Shown here: positions 34,340-43,615 of the stretch, in pieces | Layout: every line of letters begins with the position of its first letter | Position numbering within the stretch: position 1 is the first letter of the stretch | Source of the DNA: Saprospiraceae bacterium | Lineage (GTDB): Bacteria; Bacteroidota; Bacteroidia; Chitinophagales; Saprospiraceae | DNA: 64,000 bases | Direction: 5' to 3' | NCBI GenBank assembly: GCA_020848695.1 | Contig: JADLHT010000048.1 | Location: 27,515-91,514, forward strand | Program-made: the position numbers and the translations under genes | Notes under the pieces: model-generated | What the model was told of the DNA's origin: nothing | Database searches by the model: none | Seen by the model: only the letters and a program-made list of their open reading frames with translations

Positions 34340-37219
34340 ATGAATAAGATGATTTTCAAGTATATATTATTTAGCAGTTTGACATTAACCGGACTCTCAG
34401 CACAAATAACAAAGTTTGTCAATCCATTTATTGGTACTGGTGGTCATGGACATACTTTTCCGGGAGCGTGTAAACCATTTGGAATGGTACAATTAAGTCC
34501 TGATACAAGACTTGATGGGTGGGATGGATGCTCTGGATATCATTACAGTGATTCGATCATTTACGGATTTAGCCATACACATTTATCCGGTACAGGTGTT
34601 CCGGATTATTGTGATATACTTATTATGCCAGGAACAAAAACACTTAGTCATGAAGTAATAAATTCTAAATACTTACCATCAAAATTTAATAAAAAGAAAG
34701 AAATTGCAAAAGCCGGATTTTACGGCGTTTTTTTAGAAGATTCAAATATTTATGTAAAGCTTACAGCTACGGATCGAACTGGTGTACACGAATATAAGTA
34801 CCCGGATAGTCGAAATAATTGGATAGTTATTAACCTGGAACATCGAGATAAAGTATTAAATGCAGGCTTCGATGAGTGGAATTCAAATCAGATTAGCGGA
34901 CATCGTATTTCAACTTCATGGGCGAAAGAGCAATCTATTTATTTTAGTCTTAAATTTTCTCAGAACCTTAAAAAGTTTTATTTCAGTGATGATTCATTAA
35001 GGCTATATTGTTTGTTTGATAATTTAAAAAATAATACTTTAAAAATTCAGTGTGCAATATCAGCAGTTGATATTGCCGGAGCAAAGGAAAATTTGAGCGC
35101 AGAATGGGTAAATTTTAATTTTGAAAAGGCAAGGAAAAAATGTGACAGTGATTGGAATAAGATGTTATCACGAATACGAATAGAAGATAATAATATAGAA
35201 AAATCAGAGAAGAAAATTATTTTTTACACCGCATTATATCATTCTTTGATTCATCCCAGTTTACATCAGGATGCGGATCATCGGTATCGGGGAATGGATA
35301 ATAAGATTCATCTTGGCAAAGCTGAACATCCCAGATATACAGTATTTTCACTATGGGACACGTATAGAGCAGCACATCCGCTTTACCAGTTATTATATCC
35401 AGAATTTAATTATTACTTTGCAAAATCATTTTTAGGACAATATCACGAATGTGGCAGATTACCTGTGTGGGAACTGGCATCCAACGAAACATATTGTATG
35501 ATTGGAAATCATTCGATTCCGGTATTGGTTAATGCATTTCTAAATCAGACTCGGGAAAGAGCACTGGAAAAACAAGAAGTATTAGAAGCTATTGAGGGAA
35601 CTTTTAATAAGGGTTTTTCCAATATAGAGGAATTCAAAAAAGCATACATATCGTTGGATAAAGGTTCAGAATCAGTTTCAAAAACAATTGAAAATTCATT
35701 AGATTATTATGCTTACAAAATTATAAGCAACAGCAAGAGCAAAGAAGATAAATATTATCAGAATTTATATAATCCTTCAACTGGATTTTTTCAAGCAAAA
35801 CTTAATTCCGGTTTTACAAAATTTTTTGATCCGTATGAAGTTAATTTTAATTATACGGAAGCGAATGCATGGCAGTACCTGATGGGTGCTCATCATGATG
35901 TAGAAGGGATGATCGACTGTTTCAACCGAGATCCGAAGAACCTACAGGTTAAGCTTGGTCATAACAACAATAGTGGGAATGCACTTGAAAGTAAATTAGA
36001 CTCTTTGTTTGGAACAAGCAGTTATATGAGCGGAAGAGTTCAACCGGATATAACCGGATTGATAGGACAATATGCACATGGAAACGAACCAAGTCATCAT
36101 GTTGCATACTTATATAATTACTGTAATCGTTATGATAAAACACAAAGAATTATAAATCGAATAATTACAACCCTGTACAGTAATCAAGCTGATGGTCTTT
36201 GTGGAAATGAAGATTGTGGACAAATGTCAGCTTGGTATATATTTTCCGCTTTAGGATTCTATCCCGTTAATCCGATTTCAAGTGAATATCAACCAGGTAT
36301 TCCACTATTTGATAGAATATCACTAAAAGTTCCCGGTAATAAAAGGATTTCTATCGTAAGAGAAAATTATACTCCTAACGGTTTTGTCAATGAAATTAAC
36401 ATCAATAAGAATTCTATTTATTCTTCTTTTACCATAAGCGCCGGAGACTACATCAAATATTCTTTTGAGCAAGATAAATATTTGAAATTTATATCGAGTA
36501 GTAGTTTAGATTATTATGAACCAGTACCATTTGTTGAGAAAGGAGAACAAGTATTTGAAGACAGTACTTTATTGCAATTAAAAAACTATTCTAAGAGTCG
36601 AATCGAATTGAGCCTGGACAGTTTATTTATAAAACCGAAAAAATATATTGAACCTATTGTAATTAAAGAACCTATAAGCTATTATTTTAGAAACGAAAGT
36701 TCTATTAATAATCCTTATCCAAATATTCAAAAAGTTAAATTCTCAAAAAAACCAAGTGGTTTTAAATATCATATAGTGGAATCTTTTGAAAATCAATATT
36801 CAGCCGGAGGAAGAGATGCCCTGTTTGATGGATTATACGGCAGCATTGATTATAGAGATGGCAGATGGCAAGGATATTGGGGAAAAGATATACAGGTAGA
36901 ATTGGAAATAAAGAATCCTGATGTGTACAGTAGTTTAAAAATAACTTCTCTTCAGGATCAGAACTCATGGATATTGTTGCCAAAGGAAATTGAACTTTAC
37001 ATATCTGAGGATAGGGAAGAATATATATTATTTAAGGTATTGGATCATCAGATCAATAAAAAGACAAATGATCCAATAATTCATGAATTTGAATTCAAAG
37101 AAATGACCGGTAAAAAATTTATTAAATTAATTATTAAAAATTCTGGAAAATTACCTCCATGGCATCTTTCAGCCGGTGAAAAATCATGGATATTTTTGGA
37201 TGAAATTACAATCAATTAA
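34340..37219 (+). CDS. GH92 family glycosyl hydrolase (alpha-mannosidase)
   Basis: This 959-residue exported enzyme has an N-terminal signal peptide (ILFSSLTLTGLSAQ) and the GH92 opening FVNPFIGTGGHGHTFPGACK. PFGMVQLSPDT and GFSHTHLSGTG follow. The central alpha/alpha barrel contains FSLWDTYRAAHPL, GRLPVWELASNETYCMIGNH and GNEPSHHVAYLY with GNEDCGQMSAWYIFSALGFYP. The last about 190 residues look like a discoidin-type carbohydrate domain (ALFDGLYGSIDYRDGRWQGYWG). GH92 enzymes are Ca-dependent exo-mannosidases acting on N-glycans and related mannans. The glycosylasparaginase-like gene follows 8 bases later, so both probably act on N-glycoproteins. Confidence 0.95.
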   Translation: MNKMIFKYILFSSLTLTGLSAQITKFVNPFIGTGGHGHTFPGACKPFGMVQLSPDTRLDGWDGCSGYHYSDSIIYGFSHTHLSGTGVPDYCDILIMPGTKTLSHEVINSKYLPSKFNKKKEIAKAGFYGVFLEDSNIYVKLTATDRTGVHEYKYPDSRNNWIVINLEHRDKVLNAGFDEWNSNQISGHRISTSWAKEQSIYFSLKFSQNLKKFYFSDDSLRLYCLFDNLKNNTLKIQCAISAVDIAGAKENLSAEWVNFNFEKARKKCDSDWNKMLSRIRIEDNNIEKSEKKIIFYTALYHSLIHPSLHQDADHRYRGMDNKIHLGKAEHPRYTVFSLWDTYRAAHPLYQLLYPEFNYYFAKSFLGQYHECGRLPVWELASNETYCMIGNHSIPVLVNAFLNQTRERALEKQEVLEAIEGTFNKGFSNIEEFKKAYISLDKGSESVSKTIENSLDYYAYKIISNSKSKEDKYYQNLYNPSTGFFQAKLNSGFTKFFDPYEVNFNYTEANAWQYLMGAHHDVEGMIDCFNRDPKNLQVKLGHNNNSGNALESKLDSLFGTSSYMSGRVQPDITGLIGQYAHGNEPSHHVAYLYNYCNRYDKTQRIINRIITTLYSNQADGLCGNEDCGQMSAWYIFSALGFYPVNPISSEYQPGIPLFDRISLKVPGNKRISIVRENYTPNGFVNEININKNSIYSSFTISAGDYIKYSFEQDKYLKFISSSSLDYYEPVPFVEKGEQVFEDSTLLQLKNYSKSRIELSLDSLFIKPKKYIEPIVIKEPISYYFRNESSINNPYPNIQKVKFSKKPSGFKYHIVESFENQYSAGGRDALFDGLYGSIDYRDGRWQGYWGKDIQVELEIKNPDVYSSLKITSLQDQNSWILLPKEIELYISEDREEYILFKVLDHQINKKTNDPIIHEFEFKEMTGKKFIKLIIKNSGKLPPWHLSAGEKSWIFLDEITIN

Positions 37220-37227
37220 AATTAGAG

Positions 37228-38196
37228 ATGCAAAGAAGAAAATTTATTAAACATACAGGAATCGGTTTCGCCACACTTGGGATATTTAGAGATTTGGCTA
37301 AACTAAAGAGCATATCAGAAAAAGATAGAGGAGCCATAACTATAGCAACATGGAATAATAAGAAAGCGGTTATGGCTGCCTGGGAGGTACTCAGTGCGAA
37401 TGGTTCGGCTTTAGATGCTGTTGAGGCAGGAGCAAGAATTCCTGAAGAAGATCCTTTAGATACCTCAGTGGGTTATGGGGGATATCCTGACCGGGAAGGA
37501 AGAGTAAGCTTAGATGCAAGTATAATGGATCATGAAGGAAATGCCGGTTCTGTATTTTTCCTTCAGGGAATACTGCATCCCATTTCGGTAGCAAAACTAG
37601 TTATGCAAAAAACACCTCATGTATATTTAGCAGGAGAAGGTGCTAAATTGTTTGCTTTGGAGAACGGTTTCGAAGAACAAAATCTGTTAACTCCGGCAGC
37701 AGAAAAAGCCTATTTAGAATGGAAAAAAATTAACAAGTATTCTCCGAAAATCGGACCAGAGCAACACGATACTATTGGAATTCTAGCTAAAGACCGATCA
37801 GGAAGACTCTCCGGAGCATGTACAACTTCGGGACTCGCGTTCAAGATGCATGGAAGAGTTGGCGATTCACCAATTATTGGATCAGGTCTTTTTGTTGACA
37901 ATAAGATAGGAGCAGCATCAGCGACCGGACTAGGAGAAGCAGTAATAAAAAAAGTCGGCTCATTTTCCATAGTAGAGATGATGAGAAATAAAATGAATCC
38001 GGAGAAAGCTTGTAAGAAAGCCATTGAAAGATTGTTAGATATTAAAGGGTCTTCTGAATTTCAGGTAGGATACATAGCGATGAATAAGGCAGGTGAAACA
38101 GGAGCTTATAGTTTGCGAGCCGGATTTCCTTATGTTGTAGTAAGGGAAGGAAAATTTGAATTGTTGGAATCCAAATCATTTTTTGATAAAAAGTAA
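37228..38196 (+). CDS. N4-(beta-N-acetylglucosaminyl)-L-asparaginase-like Ntn hydrolase
   Basis: This 322-residue protein starts with a twin-basic, Tat-like leader (MQRRKFIKHTGIGFATLGI) and contains EEDPLDTSVGYGGYPDREG. The autocleavage site is HDTIGILAKD, with Thr at about residue 182 as the new N-terminal nucleophile. LSGACTTSGLAFKMHGRVGD and SPIIGSGLFVDNKIGAASATG complete the aspartylglucosaminidase pattern. It should cleave the GlcNAc-Asn bond or a related isoaspartyl bond in the periplasm. Its partner is the upstream mannosidase. Confidence 0.88.
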   Translation: MQRRKFIKHTGIGFATLGIFRDLAKLKSISEKDRGAITIATWNNKKAVMAAWEVLSANGSALDAVEAGARIPEEDPLDTSVGYGGYPDREGRVSLDASIMDHEGNAGSVFFLQGILHPISVAKLVMQKTPHVYLAGEGAKLFALENGFEEQNLLTPAAEKAYLEWKKINKYSPKIGPEQHDTIGILAKDRSGRLSGACTTSGLAFKMHGRVGDSPIIGSGLFVDNKIGAASATGLGEAVIKKVGSFSIVEMMRNKMNPEKACKKAIERLLDIKGSSEFQVGYIAMNKAGETGAYSLRAGFPYVVVREGKFELLESKSFFDKK

Positions 38197-38662
38197 AGTA
38201 TTGAAACTCCAGAATGACTAACAAGTTCTGATCATCCAAAGAAAACTATTACAAGAGGAATAAGGATACCAATGAATGTTGAAGGAATTAAATACGATAA
38301 AGATTAAAGGATAGAGCTTTATTCATAAAGTTTTTTCTATCTAAGTTAAGAATATGAACGCAATCACTTAAGCCATCAAACCTTTCTCAAAGGATTGATG
38401 GCTTATTACTTTCCAATAATGGGTAGATTAGACACAGAGGATATTCTTATAAAGAAGCAATACATTAAATATTTTCAAAATTTATTAAAATGTATAATAT
38501 GAAATAAAGGTAACTTTTTTCATTATATAAACTTTTATAAATGAGATGTATAAATATCAATTTATAAAAACATCTAAATAAAATTAACACCTATTATAAA
38601 AAAGTATCATGTTTCTGGCATTGAATTTGCTATAGAGAGAATGTCGAATTGACCAAAGCTTT
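38197..38662. other. Gene-free region with one long hairpin
   Basis: No gene is visible. It holds the hairpin at 38369-38405. The second half (38460-38640) is very A+T-rich and likely contains the promoter of the response regulator gene, but no perfect -7 box was found. Confidence 0.5.
38369..38405. terminator. Long stem-loop, possible terminator
   Basis: TAAGCCATCAA (38369-38379) pairs perfectly with TTGATGGCTTA (38395-38405). After one A/A mismatch, CCTTT pairs with AAAGG around the loop CTC, 16 base pairs in all. Only short T runs follow, so an intrinsic terminator is likely but not certain. It lies 170 bases after the Ntn-hydrolase stop. Confidence 0.55.
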
Positions 38663-39328
38663 ATGCAAGTCCTGAAAGTAGGAATTATAGATGATCACAA
38701 ATTGTTTGTGAAAGGTTTTAGCCTCCTTCTCAAGACGCTACAGCAATATCAATTTGATATTTGTATAGAGAGTACTACTGAGGTAGACTTTTTGGACAAG
38801 TTGAAAAACTTTGAATTGGATTTAATTTTCTTAGATCTTAATCTTGATCAATCAGATGGAATTGAATTAATCAAGAAGATCAAAGAAGATTACACTACTC
38901 TAAAAGTTATAGTAGTAAGTATGATTAAAGAAAGTAAGTTCGTTCGCGAAGCTTTTAAAGCAGGTGCAGATGGATATATTTACAAAGAGACTGATGTAAA
39001 TGATGTCGCAACTGCGATTTCTAGTGTATTAGAGGATGAAGTTTATTTTGGACAAGGTGTAGAAGCAGTTTCCAGAAAAAACGAAAAAGTTACTGAACGA
39101 CAGACAGAAGTTAATCTTAATCGATTTAATGTGAGGTATCAATTAACCAAAAGAGAAATAGAAATACTTCAAATGTTGGTGGAAGGAAGAACCTCGAAAG
39201 ACATTTCATCTATACTTTTTATCAGCAAAGACACAGTAAACGTTCATAGAAAGAATTTGATGAAAAAATTGAATATAACAAATGTAGTCATGCTTGTAAA
39301 ATTGGTAAAAGACTACAATATTATTTAG
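38663..39328 (+). CDS. NarL/LuxR-type response regulator
   Basis: This 221-residue protein has a receiver domain (VGIIDDHKLFVKGF, phosphoacceptor in LDLIFLDLNLDQSDG at about residue 57, GYIYKETDV) and a C-terminal LuxR helix-turn-helix (LTKREIEILQMLVEGRTSKD, DTVNVHRKNLMKKL). No histidine kinase is adjacent. It lies directly upstream of the large T9SS surface-protein genes and may control them; this is inference. Confidence 0.92.
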   Translation: MQVLKVGIIDDHKLFVKGFSLLLKTLQQYQFDICIESTTEVDFLDKLKNFELDLIFLDLNLDQSDGIELIKKIKEDYTTLKVIVVSMIKESKFVREAFKAGADGYIYKETDVNDVATAISSVLEDEVYFGQGVEAVSRKNEKVTERQTEVNLNRFNVRYQLTKREIEILQMLVEGRTSKDISSILFISKDTVNVHRKNLMKKLNITNVVMLVKLVKDYNII

Positions 39329-39401
39329 TAATCTCCACAACTCACGACTCACATTCAAAGAAGTTAATTCTTTGAAGAAATATTGACTTGTAAAAAATTA
39401 A

Positions 39402-42400
39402 ATGAATTACTCATATCCAAAACCGTTTTTAAAAATGAAAAAGAATTTACAAAAACAGTTAGTTATTTCAACTAATTTATTCGAACGACTGATCTTGGGA
39501 CTTTTAGTAAGTTTCCTGCTTCAGTTCAACACATTACAGGCGCAGACTTGTCCTTTGGCCTGCGATGATGAAGTCAATGTTTCACTGAATGCCAATTGCG
39601 AAGCAACAATTACGCCGGCCATGATGCTTGAGGAATTTGATCCTAGCTCAGGCTGTCCCTATACCGTTGTAGTGTATGGAATTAATGGACTTCCATTACC
39701 GAATCCGGTTGTCAATTCAACACATCTAGGAAAAAAACTCAGAGCTTCTGTTTTCTTAGGTCAAAATTCCTGCTGGGGCTATATTTATGTGGAAGATAAA
39801 TTCCGACCAGTGTATATCTGTCCTGATCCGGACACAATCTATTGTGTAAACAGAAGTTTTGTGCCAGATACAGGAATTTATTATGACAATTGTACTCCCA
39901 AAAATCAATTGGTAAAGCATGTCATATATGACAGTATGGTTATGTATGCTAATTGTGCAGTTAGAACAGATAGTTTGATCGGTTATAGAAGAATACGTGC
40001 ATTTTATGTAGACCTAAGTGGTAATCATTCTGATACTTGTGATCAATATATCTATTTTAAAAAGTTTGCCGAGAAAGATATTGTTTGGCCACTTGATACA
40101 GCATATTCGTGTTCTCGATATAATGATTCTATTCCACAACCTTCTGAAAGTGGAGTTCCCAAAGTATTTGGACATTCAATTTATCCGGATTATGCAGCTT
40201 GTAAAATTGCTGTAACTTATCAAGATGAATTGGTTCCGATATGCCCTAAACATTTTAAAGTTATTCGAACATGGACAGTAATTGATTGGTGTATGCCATC
40301 AGGTCAGACTGTTTATAAGCATTATCAAATTATTAAAGTTGTGGATGACAGAGGACCTGTACTTGCTTGTCAGCCAAGAATGGAAATCAGTACAGACGTC
40401 AATTCGTGTTCTGGCACCGTTACCATAGGAATTCCGGATATTATTTCTGAATGTTCAGAGGTGAGCTTTCAGGTTGGATACAAAACTCAGGCTGGACCTG
40501 GACTTGCAACTTTCGAAGGAACAAGTACAGCTAATGTAACTTTATTATCAAACGGTAAGTATAGAATAACTGGTTTGCCACTTGATTCAAGTTGGGTTGT
40601 TTTCAGAGGAACGGACCAATGCGGTAATTATACGGATTGTGCTACTGAAGTTATTGTTGTAGATAAAGTTCCACCAATACCTGTTTGTGATCAGAAGACT
40701 ATTGTTTCACTAACCATTGATGGTACTGCACGAATAGATGCTATAACATTCGATGATCATTCTGTAGATAATTGTGAGATTGCAAGATATGAAGTCAAAA
40801 GAATGGATGATGGAAAACCTTGTAAAACACCGAGGGGAAACGAGTTTGGACCATCAGTATATTTTTGTTGTGAAGATATAGGAAAGAATTTAATCGTACA
40901 GTTGCGTGTTTGGGATAAGGCGGGTAACAGTAATACCTGTATGGTAGATGTAGCAGTTCAAGATAAATTACCTCCGGTTATTAAATGCCCTCCTCCAATA
41001 ACAGTAAGTTGTGAATTCAATTATACTAGTCTTGATCAATTTGGAACCGTAGTTAAATATCCTGCCAATAGAAAACCTATAGTAATTGATGATAAATATT
41101 CTACAATCGATGGGGAAGCAATCGATGGATATGCTTATGATGGTTGTAAGTTTGAGATAGTCGAAACACCAATACCAAATTTAAAATGCGGAACAGGAAC
41201 AATTACCCGAATATTTACAGCTACAGATTCCAGCAATAATTCATCAACTTGTGAACAGCTGATTACAATAAATGATTATACACCGGACAATCTTAAAATA
41301 ATATGGCCAGTGGATTATTTTAGTTCAACTACCTGTATCAATTCTCCTAACGTTGATCCATCGATCACGGGAAGTCCGGTATTAAAAGGAGCAGATAAGT
41401 GCAATAACATATTTGTAAATTATGAAGATAAGGTATTCGTTAAAGATTTTGATGCTTGTTTGAAAGTAATTAGGACATGGACTGTAATTGATTGGTGTCG
41501 TTATGATCCAAATGATCAAAATCCTGAAGGAGAATACATCTGGAAGCAGATTATAAAGATCAGCAATTATGTGCCACCCACATTTACAACTTCGTGCGCG
41601 GATCGAACCATCGACGTATTCGGCCCAGGTTGTGGAGGATATCTCGATCTCGTTGCGAGAGCTAATGATGATTGTACAGATTCAGCGGATCTAGCTTGGA
41701 CTTTCAAGATCGATTTATTTAATGATGGAATTGCTGATACGTCCTATAATCGATCAATTGCTGATGCAAGCGGAGTATATCCGAACGGTACACATAAAGT
41801 TACCTTTACCGTAAAGGATGCCTGTGATAATATCAATACTTGTACATTCTTACTTACGGTCAGAGATGGCAAGAAACCAACTCCGTATTGCAACGGCTTA
41901 ATAATAACAACAGTTATGCCTAGTACAAAAAGTATAGAAATATGGGCAAAAGATTTTAATTTGAATAGCGAGGATAATTGTACGCCAAAAGATAAATTGA
42001 AATACTATTTTATCGTAAACAATACCAAAGTTCCTGCAATGACATTTGATTGTTCAAACATTGGTAGCAACTCTGTAAGAGTATATGTAGAAGATGAAGC
42101 AGGTAATTCAGATTATTGTGAAGCTGAAATTATTATTCAAGATCCGAATCAAGTATGTGGAAATGCACCAGGATTAACTATTCAGGGAAAAGTATCTAAT
42201 TCTAAGAATCAGAGTATGGAGAAAGTTAGTGTGTTTCTTGAAAGAAGTAATCCGGTAGGAAGTGCATTAAGTTATTCAAATGGTCAGGGTGTTTTTAACT
42301 TTAAAAATGTATCCCCAAGTATAAACTATACCATTAAAGTTGATAAGAATACAGAATTTATGAATGGGGTATCTACTGCTGATATAGTATTAATACAGAA

Positions 42401-43409
42401 ACATATCCTTGGGAAGCAATTGTTGTCAACACCTTATCAGAGAATTGCAGCGGATGCTAATAATACAGGAACCATATCTTCTGCAGACGTTTCAGAAATC
42501 AGAAGGTTAATCTTAGGAATTACTACTGAATATAAGAACAACAAGTCCTGGAGATTTATTCCTAAAGCTTATGTGTTTCCAAATGCTGAAGTTCCGTTCC
42601 CATTCGTAGAAAAGATTGAATATTTAGGAATTAGCAGAAACGAAATGAATTCAGATTTCATCGGTGTTAAGATCGGTGATGTCACTGAAGATTCCGATCC
42701 GTCAGGCTTTGATAAAATAAGTACAAGAAGTAAGAATAACTTAATTGTTACGGTTCAAGACAGGGAATTAATTAAAGGACAGGAAACGGCGATAGAGTTT
42801 GAATTAACAGAAAGTATAAAACTTAGCGGCTGTCAATTAAACATATCTGTTGATCCAAAGCTAGCTCAAATATCAGGTTTGGATAGCAAAGTAATCAGTC
42901 TGAATGCGGAGAATTATGTTATTGACAAGAATACTATTAGAATAAGTTATACACCGGCAGAATTAATAAATGTACCTGCTGGAACTTCACTGATTTCAAT
43001 TAAACTTCAGGCAGTGTCATCGGGTTTAATTTCAAAAGCAGTAAATATCAATGATCAGCCATTGAGATCTGAAATTTATGATGAAAATGTTAACATTAGC
43101 GCTTTAGAAATTGAATTCAGAAGCAATCAAGTTTCTACTTCGAATAAGTCGGCTAAAATAATCCAAACAGCTCCAAATCCATTTGCGGATAAAACACAGA
43201 TAGAATTTGAAGTAAAGAAGAATCAATATATCGCTTTTGAAATATTTGATATAAATGGTACATCACTAAGCAAGACTGGAAATCATTATACAAAAGGAAC
43301 TCATAAGCTGGAATTAAGCCGAACTCAATTTGGTACCGCTGGAATCTATTTTGTAAGAATGAGCACAAATGATTTCAGTGAGACAATTAAGATGATATTA
43401 ATGAAATAA
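39402..43409 (+). CDS. Giant T9SS-exported protein: HYR-like modules, dockerin-like and cohesin-like domains, type A sorting signal
   Basis: This 1335-residue secreted protein has a signal peptide (LILGLLVSFLLQFNTLQAQ; ATG at 39435 also possible). Residues 50-915 are repeated Ig/HYR-like modules rich in Cys, with the phrase KVIRTWTVIDWC occurring twice in a duplicated block. Around 922-970 a CNA-B/carboxypeptidase-regulatory-like fold appears (GKVSNSKNQSMEKVSVFLER). Around 975-1045 a dockerin-type pair follows (GVSTADIVLIQKHILGK and ADANNTGTISSADVSEIRRL). Residues 1110-1240 resemble a cohesin (LTESIKLSGCQLNISVD). The type A sorting domain closes it (NPFADKTQIEFEV to FVRMSTNDFSETIKMILMK). It should be exported by the T9SS and displayed or released. 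A terminator follows. Confidence 0.85.
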   Translation: MNYSYPKPFLKMKKNLQKQLVISTNLFERLILGLLVSFLLQFNTLQAQTCPLACDDEVNVSLNANCEATITPAMMLEEFDPSSGCPYTVVVYGINGLPLPNPVVNSTHLGKKLRASVFLGQNSCWGYIYVEDKFRPVYICPDPDTIYCVNRSFVPDTGIYYDNCTPKNQLVKHVIYDSMVMYANCAVRTDSLIGYRRIRAFYVDLSGNHSDTCDQYIYFKKFAEKDIVWPLDTAYSCSRYNDSIPQPSESGVPKVFGHSIYPDYAACKIAVTYQDELVPICPKHFKVIRTWTVIDWCMPSGQTVYKHYQIIKVVDDRGPVLACQPRMEISTDVNSCSGTVTIGIPDIISECSEVSFQVGYKTQAGPGLATFEGTSTANVTLLSNGKYRITGLPLDSSWVVFRGTDQCGNYTDCATEVIVVDKVPPIPVCDQKTIVSLTIDGTARIDAITFDDHSVDNCEIARYEVKRMDDGKPCKTPRGNEFGPSVYFCCEDIGKNLIVQLRVWDKAGNSNTCMVDVAVQDKLPPVIKCPPPITVSCEFNYTSLDQFGTVVKYPANRKPIVIDDKYSTIDGEAIDGYAYDGCKFEIVETPIPNLKCGTGTITRIFTATDSSNNSSTCEQLITINDYTPDNLKIIWPVDYFSSTTCINSPNVDPSITGSPVLKGADKCNNIFVNYEDKVFVKDFDACLKVIRTWTVIDWCRYDPNDQNPEGEYIWKQIIKISNYVPPTFTTSCADRTIDVFGPGCGGYLDLVARANDDCTDSADLAWTFKIDLFNDGIADTSYNRSIADASGVYPNGTHKVTFTVKDACDNINTCTFLLTVRDGKKPTPYCNGLIITTVMPSTKSIEIWAKDFNLNSEDNCTPKDKLKYYFIVNNTKVPAMTFDCSNIGSNSVRVYVEDEAGNSDYCEAEIIIQDPNQVCGNAPGLTIQGKVSNSKNQSMEKVSVFLERSNPVGSALSYSNGQGVFNFKNVSPSINYTIKVDKNTEFMNGVSTADIVLIQKHILGKQLLSTPYQRIAADANNTGTISSADVSEIRRLILGITTEYKNNKSWRFIPKAYVFPNAEVPFPFVEKIEYLGISRNEMNSDFIGVKIGDVTEDSDPSGFDKISTRSKNNLIVTVQDRELIKGQETAIEFELTESIKLSGCQLNISVDPKLAQISGLDSKVISLNAENYVIDKNTIRISYTPAELINVPAGTSLISIKLQAVSSGLISKAVNINDQPLRSEIYDENVNISALEIEFRSNQVSTSNKSAKIIQTAPNPFADKTQIEFEVKKNQYIAFEIFDINGTSLSKTGNHYTKGTHKLELSRTQFGTAGIYFVRMSTNDFSETIKMILMK

Positions 43410-43437
43410 TAAGGATAGAGTAAATGCAGTGTAATGA

Positions 43438-43472
43438 AACCTGGCCACGCAGAAAGCGGGGTCAGGTTTTTT
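43438..43472 (+). terminator. Rho-independent terminator
   Basis: AACCTGGCC (43438-43446) pairs with GGTCAGGTT (43460-43468) with one G-U pair. An inner CGC/GCG pair surrounds the loop AGAAA, and TTTT follows. It lies 28 bases after the dockerin/HYR gene. Confidence 0.85.
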
Positions 43473-43560
43473 GTTTATCAATACAAATAAGTGTAATTCA
43501 GATACTTAAATATTAATATAAAATATAACATAATCAATTTTTTAAAATCGGAAAAAGCGT

Positions 43561-43568
43561 TATCTTTG
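43561..43568 (+). promoter_or_regulatory. Promoter -7 box of the cohesin/SprB-repeat gene
   Basis: TATCTTTG is a perfect TAnnTTTG, 47 bases before the ATG at 43616. A T-run is present at the -33 position. Confidence 0.55.
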
Positions 43569-43615
43569 TTTGCGTTTTTAAACATTTTGAATTTATTCCC
43601 CATAAACAGTAAAAC

